Source: Anaerolineales bacterium | GTDB taxonomy: Bacteria > Chloroflexota > Anaerolineae > UBA7937 | Direction: 5' to 3' | Assembly: GCA_030593425.1 (NCBI GenBank) | Contig: JAUVHF010000103.1 | Coordinates: forward strand, 1 to 5,950 | DNA: 5,950 nucleotides | In this document: positions 1 to 4,511 of the stretch, in pieces | How the letters are laid out: every line of letters starts with the position of its first letter | Position numbering within the stretch: position 1 is the first letter of the stretch | The notes under the pieces: generated by a model | Told to the model about the DNA's origin: nothing | Database searches by the model: none | What the model saw: only the letters and a program-made list of their open reading frames with translations | Made by a program: the position numbers and the translations under genes

Positions 1-18
1 CCCCAGCCAAGCGCAATG

Positions 19-49
19 CCAGGGAGGCCGGCAGTGCCGGCCTCCCTGG
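19..49. terminator. GC-rich intergenic hairpin, possible terminator of an upstream gene
   Basis: AGGGAGGCCGGC (21-32) is followed by the three-base loop AGT and its exact reverse complement GCCGGCCTCCCT (36-47). Two further C-G pairs extend the stem to 14 bp. No run of T follows (the next bases are GCCCAGACGG), so it is not a classical intrinsic terminator. It could act as a transcript-end stabiliser, a Rho-assisted end, or a partial barrier between an upstream gene and the permease genes. In related importers the solute-binding protein gene often lies just upstream of the permeases, but none of it is visible here. Confidence 0.45.
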
Positions 50-109
50 GCCCAGACGGTGGGGATGGTTCGAGGTTGAAGAGATGACAGCCATGATGGC
101 ATCTTGCGA

Positions 110-118
110 AGGAGGGGG
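110..118 (+). promoter_or_regulatory. Shine-Dalgarno site of the MalF-type permease
   Basis: AGGAGG at 110-115, followed by GGG, directly precedes two consecutive ATG codons at 119 and 122. The six-base spacing to the second ATG is the better fit, so 122 is preferred. An in-frame TTG at 104 would put this site inside the coding region and is unlikely to be the start. Confidence 0.6.
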
Positions 119-121
119 ATG

Positions 122-1084
122 ATGAGGGGAAGAAACCCTCCGTCAAGTGGTTACTCTCTAGCCCGGGTTCTGCGACTGCCCTGGGCTGGCGTGGGAGGGG
201 CGACGAGAAGGAGACATCTCTACGCCTATCTCTCCATCCTTCCCGCCATCTTGCTCATCGTCCTCTTCACTGTGTACCCCGTCCTGTACAACCTGGACCT
301 GGCTCTGCATAAGAACGTTCTCACCCAGCCTGAACAACACCCCTTCACCGGCACAAAGAACTTCGCCGACCTCTTCAAGAACCCCGGCCTCCGTCGTTCC
401 TTCAAGGTAACTGCTCAATTCACTGCCTTGATTGTGGTGGGCAATACCATTCTGGGGGTATTGATCGCCCTGCTCCTGAATGAGAAGTTCTTGGGAGCCA
501 AGGTATTGCAGGTTCTCATCCTCATCCCCTGGGCCATCCCGGTAGTCATGGCCGGTATCATCTGGCGGTGGATGTTCGCCGGAAACGTAGGGGTGATAAA
601 CGGGCTCCTCTACTCCTTAGGCATCATCGATAGATACTACTCTTTCTTTGGCAACCCAACTGCGGCTAAAATGACCTTGGTCGTGGCTCGTCTGTGGAAA
701 GATGTGCCTTTGGCGGCCATATTGCTTTTGGCCACCCTCCAGGTGGTGCCCCACGAACTCTATGACGCGGTCAAGATCGATGGGGGCGGGGCCTGGGCCA
801 CCTTCCGGTATGTGACCTTCGCCTTCCTGAGGCCGACTTTGACCGTACTCTTGATCTTGGAGACCTTGATCGGCTTCATCACCTTCGACCTGGTGTACGT
901 GATGACCGGCGGGGGGCCAGCCGATGCCACCACCTTCCTGGCATGGTATGCCTTTACCGAGATCTTCACCCATTTGAATCTGGGGAGAGGAGCGGCGTTG
1001 GCTTTCATAATAGCCCTCCTCACCTTGGTGATGGCCATGTTCTACTTCCGGACTCTGCGCAGCGAGGAACTCTACAAAGAGTAG
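122..1084 (+). CDS. ABC importer permease, MalF/UgpA type (CUT1-like)
   Basis: This 320-residue integral membrane protein is one of two permease subunits forming the channel of a binding-protein-dependent importer, most often for sugars, polyols or glycerol phosphate derivatives. Six hydrophobic segments are visible at about residues 35-57, 97-119, 129-152, 183-207, 239-261 and 289-309, after a basic cytoplasmic N-terminus (RRRH near 29-32). The cytoplasmic EAA loop, which contacts the ATPase, is at about 211-238, with ELYDAVKIDGGG followed by FRYVTFAFLRP. MTGGGP at 261-266 is typical of the MalF/UgpA branch, and the length is usual for it. The MalG-type partner begins 41 bases downstream and is probably in the same transcript. 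No ATPase or binding protein gene is in the window. Family and role are confident; the substrate is unknown. The start could instead be the ATG at 119. Confidence 0.93.
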   Translation: MRGRNPPSSGYSLARVLRLPWAGVGGATRRRHLYAYLSILPAILLIVLFTVYPVLYNLDLALHKNVLTQPEQHPFTGTKNFADLFKNPGLRRSFKVTAQFTALIVVGNTILGVLIALLLNEKFLGAKVLQVLILIPWAIPVVMAGIIWRWMFAGNVGVINGLLYSLGIIDRYYSFFGNPTAAKMTLVVARLWKDVPLAAILLLATLQVVPHELYDAVKIDGGGAWATFRYVTFAFLRPTLTVLLILETLIGFITFDLVYVMTGGGPADATTFLAWYAFTEIFTHLNLGRGAALAFIIALLTLVMAMFYFRTLRSEELYKE

Positions 1085-1125
1085 GGTGGCTTTCGGCAGG
1101 AGAGAAAGGAGTTGCGGCTACGAGG

Positions 1126-2016
1126 ATGTCAAGAAAGAAGCGGATCTTCCTCTATGTGGCAAGCGCGATCTTGGCCCTCTGGCTCATCGGTCCCATATTG
1201 TGGATCGTGGATGCGAGTTTTCAGTTGGACAATGAACTCTTCTCCGTTCCACCTCACTGGATACCCCACAATCCTACTCTGGACAACTACAAGTTCATTA
1301 TCACGCGAGTGCCGCCACCTGCCTATGATTACGATCCTGGCATAATAAGGATGGGCCATCACGCTTCCGGGGAGGCTCTGGCGGCCATCCCTGCCCTCAA
1401 GAACAGTCTTGTCGTCTCTACAGCCACCATGGCTCTCAACGTGGCCATCAGCGTCTTGGCCGCTTACGCTTTCAGTAGATTGAAGTTCGTGGGACGCGAT
1501 GCCAGTTTCTTTTTCATCATGATGAGTCGTTTGATCCCCACCATAGCCATAGCCATACCTTTCTTCGTCATCATAGATCGCTTGCACCTCCTAGATACCT
1601 ACCTGGCCTTGATCTTGGTCTATCTGGCCTTCACCCTTCCCTTCACCATCTGGTTCATGACCAAATATTTCGACTTCATGCCTCCCGACCTGGAGGACGC
1701 AGCCATGGTGGATGGCTGCACTAGGTTTCAATGCTTGACCAAGGTGGTCATTCCAGTGGTGGCTCCAGGGATAGCGGCTACGGCAGCCTTTGCCTTCATG
1801 GCTTCGTACAGCGAGTTCCTCTTCGCCGTGCTTCTCACCAAGACCATGGCCTCCAAGACCGTTCCCGTGGTCCTCAGCGCCGCGGCTATTAATCTCGATG
1901 CAAGTTACGCTTTGGCTTCGACGACGGTGGTATTGGCCATCATACCGCCCATACTATTCGCCCTCATTTTCCGTAAATACATCACCAGTGGTTTAAGCAT
2001 GGCGTTTGGGAAATAG
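1126..2016 (+). CDS. ABC importer permease, MalG/UgpE type (CUT1-like)
   Basis: This 296-residue membrane protein is the second permease half and is expected to pair with the preceding MalF-type subunit. A short basic N-terminus (MSRKKR) leads into a first membrane segment at about 8-28. Further segments lie at about 94-116, 126-150, 158-180, 214-238 and 262-283. The EAA loop is at about 187-214 (PPDLEDAAMVDG, then KVVIPVVAPG), and the C-terminus GLSMAFGK resembles the usual MalG-family end. The frame is open upstream to 943, but family length and the basic N-terminus support ATG 1126. The AAAGGAG site at 1105-1111 is 14 bases away, which is long. The external loop between segments 1 and 2 looks long, with a PPP and YDYD stretch at about 63-70 and a GHHASGE stretch near 77-83. 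Confidence 0.93.
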   Translation: MSRKKRIFLYVASAILALWLIGPILWIVDASFQLDNELFSVPPHWIPHNPTLDNYKFIITRVPPPAYDYDPGIIRMGHHASGEALAAIPALKNSLVVSTATMALNVAISVLAAYAFSRLKFVGRDASFFFIMMSRLIPTIAIAIPFFVIIDRLHLLDTYLALILVYLAFTLPFTIWFMTKYFDFMPPDLEDAAMVDGCTRFQCLTKVVIPVVAPGIAATAAFAFMASYSEFLFAVLLTKTMASKTVPVVLSAAAINLDASYALASTTVVLAIIPPILFALIFRKYITSGLSMAFGK

Positions 2017-2030
2017 CCAGCGAGGCTAAT

Positions 2031-2053
2031 GGGGGCTTCTCCCCTTAAGGGGG
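2031..2053. repeat. Overlapping short inverted repeats in the gap after the permeases
   Basis: The central CCCC (2041-2044) can pair with GGGG on its left (2031-2035) or on its right (2049-2053). The right-hand version forms the perfect 12-base palindrome CCCCTTAAGGGG at 2041-2052. The heptamer GGGGGCT also occurs on both sides (2031-2037 and 2049-2055). The element lies 14 bases after the permease stop and before the oxidoreductase gene. It may be a weak end or processing point, but the stems are only about 4-6 bp and no T run follows. Confidence 0.35.
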
Positions 2054-2091
2054 CTCGGCCGATCTCTTTCCCTGCCATTTTGAAGAAGTTG

Positions 2092-2098
2092 AAAGGTG
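2092..2098 (+). promoter_or_regulatory. Possible Shine-Dalgarno site bearing on the oxidoreductase start
   Basis: AAAGGTG at 2092-2098 overlaps the GTG candidate start at 2096 but lies nine bases before an in-frame TTG at 2108. If it is the ribosome site, the protein starts at the TTG and reads MKIGVYLP, a very usual beginning for this family. The GTG at 2096 would depend on the weaker GAAGAAG at 2082-2088. Confidence 0.35.
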
Positions 2099-3058
2099 CC
2101 TGGCAAGTTGAAAATCGGCGTCTATCTTCCTATGTATGGGACTATGATCCGGGGGGTCGATACCGATCCGGAACCCCATTTCGCTTACGCCAGGGAAGTG
2201 ACACTTTTGGCCGAGGAGATGGGGTTGCATTCGATTTGGGCGCCTGACCATCTGCTCAACCCTATGAGGGGAGAGGCGGCCAGGGCTTTGGAGGCTTGGA
2301 CGGTGGTGGCTGCCCTGGCCGCGGTGACGAAGAGGATAAGGCTGGCCCACACCACCCTCTGTCAGGCCTTCCGCTACCCAGCGGTCCTGGCCAAGATGGT
2401 CACCACTTTGGATGATATCTGCCAAGGCCGCTTCATCTTCTCCATGGGCGCGGGCTGGTATAGACGGGAGTTCCAGGCTTATGGCCTTGAGTGGGATGAT
2501 CATCAGGGCCTTATAGCAAGGGGGCATGAACAGATCTTGTTGTTGAAGAGGCTATGGACCGAGTCTGAGGTGACTTTCCAAGGGAGGTACTACCACCTCG
2601 AGAATTGCACTGTGGAGCCGAAACCTGTCCAGAAGCCCCATCCGCCCATCTGGTGGGCGGGGAATAGCCGGGAGTCTCAAAAGGTGGCGGCCGAACTGGC
2701 CGATGGCTGGCTTATGGGGGATAGGACGCCGGAAGGAGCAAGGGATAGCGTTCAGGGGATCAAGGCCCTTTTGGCGGAGAGGGAGATCGAATACGCCCTC
2801 TCTTGCCATCTCATCGTCGAAGATAGCGATAGGAAAGCTCAGGAGAGGCTCAGAGGGTTGCTAGGAGGAGACGAGAGCCGTTCTGGCAAGATCATGGGCC
2901 AAGGGCTCATCGGAGCACCGGAGGCCATCGCCGAGAAGTTGAGAAGGTACGAGGAAGCGGGCATCAATTACCTTCTGCTGAAGCCCGCCCCAACCCTGGA
3001 AGGTTTGGAAGCCTTTGGGGAGAAGGTCTTGCCACACCTGGAGGGAGAAACGAGATAG
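2096..3058 (+). CDS. Luciferase-like (LLM class) flavin- or F420-dependent oxidoreductase
   Basis: This 320-residue soluble TIM-barrel enzyme belongs to the bacterial luciferase-like monooxygenase superfamily, whose members use reduced FMN or coenzyme F420 to oxidise or reduce small organic compounds. Family signs, in order, are the first barrel strand KIGVYLPMYG (5-14), WAPDHL (48-53), EAWT (66-69), the segment LAHTTLCQAFRYP (83-95), GRFIFSMGAGWYRREFQAYG (111-130), PHPPIWWAGN (171-180) and a late INYLLLKP (270-277). Length is normal for the superfamily. Cofactor and substrate cannot be settled from sequence; subgroups include alkanesulfonate, dimethylsulfone and pyrimidine monooxygenases as well as F420 enzymes. 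It lies 79 bases after the permeases and 173 bases before the dehydrogenase, so a role in oxidising the imported compound is plausible. The start may be the TTG at 2108 instead of the GTG used here. Confidence 0.88.
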   Translation: MPGKLKIGVYLPMYGTMIRGVDTDPEPHFAYAREVTLLAEEMGLHSIWAPDHLLNPMRGEAARALEAWTVVAALAAVTKRIRLAHTTLCQAFRYPAVLAKMVTTLDDICQGRFIFSMGAGWYRREFQAYGLEWDDHQGLIARGHEQILLLKRLWTESEVTFQGRYYHLENCTVEPKPVQKPHPPIWWAGNSRESQKVAAELADGWLMGDRTPEGARDSVQGIKALLAEREIEYALSCHLIVEDSDRKAQERLRGLLGGDESRSGKIMGQGLIGAPEAIAEKLRRYEEAGINYLLLKPAPTLEGLEAFGEKVLPHLEGETR

Positions 3059-3104
3059 AGATCATGGCTGGAGGGGGTTACACCTTGGCCTACTGTCCTG
3101 GCTA

Positions 3105-3121
3105 GAGGCGGGGGTTGCCTC
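3105..3121. other. Small hairpin in the gap after the oxidoreductase gene
   Basis: GAGGC (3105-3109) and GCCTC (3117-3121) form a 5-bp stem with a seven-base G-rich loop. It is too weak to call a terminator and has no adjacent T run. The rest of 3059-3134 shows no convincing promoter or other signal. Confidence 0.2.
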
Positions 3122-3134
3122 GATGAAGTCCGTT

Positions 3135-3231
3135 TTAGGGGATACCGCTAGTATTGTGAACCGCACCGGAGAGCAAAGGATTTCCTTGCCGGATCATTAG
3201 CCAACCTTGTAGAAAGGAGAAGTGGGGCGAA
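3135..3231 (+). repeat. Duplicated leader element, copy 1 (before the tartrate/D-malate-type dehydrogenase)
   Basis: This stretch aligns with 4417-4511, which sits in the same position before the aldehyde dehydrogenase. From GATACCGCTA (3141) to the base before the start codon, about 65 of 90 positions match, with a single one-base gap. Twenty of 25 mismatches are transitions. The best block is TTTCCTTGCC (3181-3190), identical in both copies. The element ends with the ribosome site GAAAGGAGA (3212-3220), 11 bases before the ATG at 3232. It also contains a 14-codon open frame at 3156-3200 and a direct repeat ACCGC (3144-3148 and 3160-3164). Because the genes downstream are unrelated, the similarity is not a by-product of gene duplication. 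A shared leader RNA, leader peptide or regulator-binding region is inferred. Confidence 0.75.
3156..3200 (+). CDS. Putative 14-residue leader peptide, copy 1
   Basis: GTG at 3156 opens a frame reading MNRTGEQRISLPDH and ending with TAG at 3198-3200, 31 bases before the dehydrogenase start. The second leader copy has a frame of identical length at the same place, MNRVRGQGVSLPAH. Shared residues are MNR, Q, SLP and H. Start and stop are kept although their bases differ (GTG/ATG and TAG/TAA), and CCG/CCA and CAT/CAC are synonymous changes. No strong ribosome site precedes the GTG; AGGGGAT (3137-3143) is about 12 bases away. The frame stays open upstream to an ATG at 3123, giving a 25-residue alternative, and similarity between copies extends upstream as DTA. 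Translation is an inference from two copies only. I know of no family with this pattern. Confidence 0.4.
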   Translation: MNRTGEQRISLPDH

Positions 3232-4314
3232 ATGGCCAAAGAGTACAGAATAGCGGTGATTCCTGGAGATGGAATTGGCAAGGAGGTGGTGCCTGAGGGG
3301 TGCAAAGTGCTCAAGGCCATTGAGCAGGTAGTAGGGGATTTTCACCTGCACCTTGAAGAGCACCCCTGGGGATCCGAATACTACCTCAAGCATGGGCGGA
3401 TGATGCCCCGAGATGCCCTCAAGATCCTAGAGGATTATGACACCATATATCTTGGCGCGGTAGGGATGCCCGGCATGGTGCCAGATCATGTAACCCTGTG
3501 GGGGCTTCTTTTACCCATACGTAAGGGCTTCGAGCAATACGTGAATCTACGCCCCATCCGACTCTTGCCGGGGCTAGTGGGCCCCCTGCGCAACAAAGGG
3601 CCTGAGGACATAGACTTCGTTTGTGTGCGAGAGAATACGGAGGGGGAATACTCCGGTGTGGGTGGAAGGGTGCATGGGGGCACGCCTTACGAGGTAGCCC
3701 TACAGACGAGCGTTTTCACCCGCCATGCGGTGGAGCGGGTGATTCGCTTCAGTTTCGAGTTGGCGCGGAAGCGCTCCAAGAAGAAACTTACCAGCGTTAC
3801 CAAGTCGAACGCTTTCCAATACAGCATGGTCTTCTGGGATGAAATCTTCTCGGAGTTAGCCGCTGAATACCCAGATGTTCAAACGCAGAAGTGGCACGTG
3901 GATGCCATGGCAGCGCGTTTTATAACTCACCCCGAGACCCTGGACGTAGTGGTGGCCTCAAATCTATTCGCCGATATCCTCACTGATTTGGGAGGGGCCA
4001 TACAAGGTAGTCTGGGGATGTCTCCAGGCGGCAATTTGAATCCCGAGAGGCGATGGCCCTCTATGTTCGAGCCGATTCACGGCTCGGCCCCGGATATAGC
4101 GGGAAAGGGTATCGCCAACCCCACCGCCACCATATGGGCTGGTTCCTTGATGTTGGAGTTCTTGGGAGAAGAAAGGGCCGCTCAAATGGTGATGGAGGGA
4201 ATAATTAGTACAGTCATGGAAGGGAAGGTCTTAACTCCGGACCTGGGCGGCTCCGCCGGGACAGTGGAGGTGGGGGAGGCGATTTGCAACCAGATCTATG
4301 ACCTTGGTTCCTAA
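3232..4314 (+). CDS. Tartrate dehydrogenase/decarboxylase - D-malate dehydrogenase type (isopropylmalate dehydrogenase family)
   Basis: This 360-residue cytosolic NAD-dependent decarboxylating dehydrogenase of 2-hydroxy diacids is expected to turn D-malate into pyruvate and CO2 and/or act on tartrate. The family also includes 3-isopropylmalate and isocitrate dehydrogenases. Visible features are PGDGIGKEV (11-19), VPDHVTLWGLLLPIRKGFEQ (83-102) with NLRP (105-108), and VRENTEGEYSG (132-142) with the expected catalytic Tyr140. They continue with the catalytic Lys191 in TKSN, acidic metal ligands Asp224, Asp248 and Asp252, and HGSAPDIAGKGIANP (283-297). Asp288 and Ile289 there fit NAD rather than NADP. 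The VPDH-LWG-LLP segment and GGRVHGGTPYEVALQTSVFTR point to the TtuC/DmlA branch rather than LeuB, and no leu genes are adjacent. ATG 3232 has GAAAGGAGA 11 bases upstream and gives the family's normal N-terminus. The gene follows leader copy 1. Substrate choice within the branch is uncertain. Confidence 0.92.
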   Translation: MAKEYRIAVIPGDGIGKEVVPEGCKVLKAIEQVVGDFHLHLEEHPWGSEYYLKHGRMMPRDALKILEDYDTIYLGAVGMPGMVPDHVTLWGLLLPIRKGFEQYVNLRPIRLLPGLVGPLRNKGPEDIDFVCVRENTEGEYSGVGGRVHGGTPYEVALQTSVFTRHAVERVIRFSFELARKRSKKKLTSVTKSNAFQYSMVFWDEIFSELAAEYPDVQTQKWHVDAMAARFITHPETLDVVVASNLFADILTDLGGAIQGSLGMSPGGNLNPERRWPSMFEPIHGSAPDIAGKGIANPTATIWAGSLMLEFLGEERAAQMVMEGIISTVMEGKVLTPDLGGSAGTVEVGEAICNQIYDLGS

Positions 4315-4327
4315 CCGAACAGTAGCC

Positions 4328-4346
4328 AAGGGAATCTTTGCCCCTT
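4328..4346. other. Weak hairpin after the dehydrogenase gene
   Basis: AAGGG (4328-4332) can pair with CCCTT (4342-4346) around a nine-base loop, starting 13 bases after the TAA stop. The stem is short and no T run follows, so a terminator is not supported. The rest of 4315-4416 shows no clear promoter or gene, apart from an open frame from ATG 4380 that runs into the putative leader peptide. Confidence 0.2.
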
Positions 4347-4436
4347 AGAGGCTTCTCGCAGTCGCTTCAGCCAAAGGATATGTGTCGAAGGACCCAGCCT
4401 AGGAAAGCGTTCATCATTAGAGACACCGCTATTACC

Positions 4437-4481
4437 ATGAACCGCGTTAGAGGGCAAGGCGTTTCCTTGCCAGCCCACTAA
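4437..4481 (+). CDS. Putative 14-residue leader peptide, copy 2
   Basis: ATG at 4437 opens a frame reading MNRVRGQGVSLPAH and ending with TAA at 4479-4481. It matches the frame at 3156-3200 in length, position and the residues MNR, Q, SLP and H. The same frame is open upstream to an ATG at 4380, which would give 33 residues, but similarity to copy 1 fades upstream of about residue 15 of that longer form (DTA remains shared). No good ribosome site precedes ATG 4437. The small size and the two-copy comparison leave open that the bases are conserved as RNA or DNA and the frame is incidental. Confidence 0.4.
   Translation: MNRVRGQGVSLPAH
4453..4471 (+). other. Hairpin inside leader copy 2
   Basis: GGCAAGG (4453-4459) and CCTTGCC (4465-4471) form a perfect 7-bp stem with loop CGTTT. 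Outside it, GTTAG (4446-4450) and CTAAC (4478-4482) could pair as well. An alternative pairing joins GGGC (4452-4455) with GCCC (4473-4476) inside the same outer stem. The aligned bases of copy 1 keep only five of the seven inner pairs, with two A-C mismatches and no compensating change. The fold is therefore not clearly conserved. Confidence 0.35.
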
Positions 4482-4511
4482 CCAATCTAGAGAAAGGGGA
4501 GGTGGCGCAGA

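Larger units (their letters stand above)
4417..4511 (+). repeat. Duplicated leader element, copy 2 (before the aldehyde dehydrogenase)
   Basis: This is the partner of 3135-3231. It carries the same landmarks in the same order: TTAG, GACACCGCTA, the 14-codon frame, the identical block TTTCCTTGCC (4462-4471), CCAA, and a purine-rich ribosome site GAAAGGGGAGGTG (4492-4504), seven bases before ATG 4512. The spacing from the peptide stop to the gene start is 30 bases here and 31 in copy 1. The direct repeat ACCGC is at 4425-4429 and 4441-4445, with the same 16-base period as in copy 1. This copy also forms a better hairpin, listed separately. Confidence 0.75.

Noticed and set aside
617..973. Reverse-strand open frames under the permease, dehydrogenase and aldehyde dehydrogenase genes (for example 617-973, 1129-1587, 2045-2527, 4311-4718, 5367-5876)
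   Set aside because: All lie opposite well-supported genes, show no family features, and are expected from the codon bias of GC-rich genes.
943..1125. Upstream extension of the MalG-type permease frame
   Set aside because: It overlaps the MalF-type gene in another frame, and family length and the basic N-terminus fit a start at ATG 1126.
2029..2247. 72-codon frame before and into the oxidoreductase gene, containing ISFPA, which resembles ISLPD/VSLPA of the leader peptides
   Set aside because: Only about 11 of 21 bases match around that spot, there is no stop at the matching place, and most of the frame is a shadow of the real gene. Treated as chance rather than a third leader copy.
3115..3143. 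Possible promoter TTGCCT ... TAGGGGATA before leader copy 1
   Set aside because: The -10 match is poor and no equivalent pair is found before leader copy 2.
3015..3200. 61-codon open frame overlapping the end of the oxidoreductase gene and ending with the leader peptide
   Set aside because: Its first part is an out-of-frame reading of a well-supported gene; only the last 14 to about 25 codons have a counterpart in the second leader.
3232..4314. Reading the dehydrogenase as 3-isopropylmalate dehydrogenase (LeuB)
   Set aside because: The VPDH-LWG-LLPIRK segment and the GGRVHGGTPYEVALQTSVFTR stretch match the tartrate/D-malate branch, and no leucine synthesis genes are adjacent.
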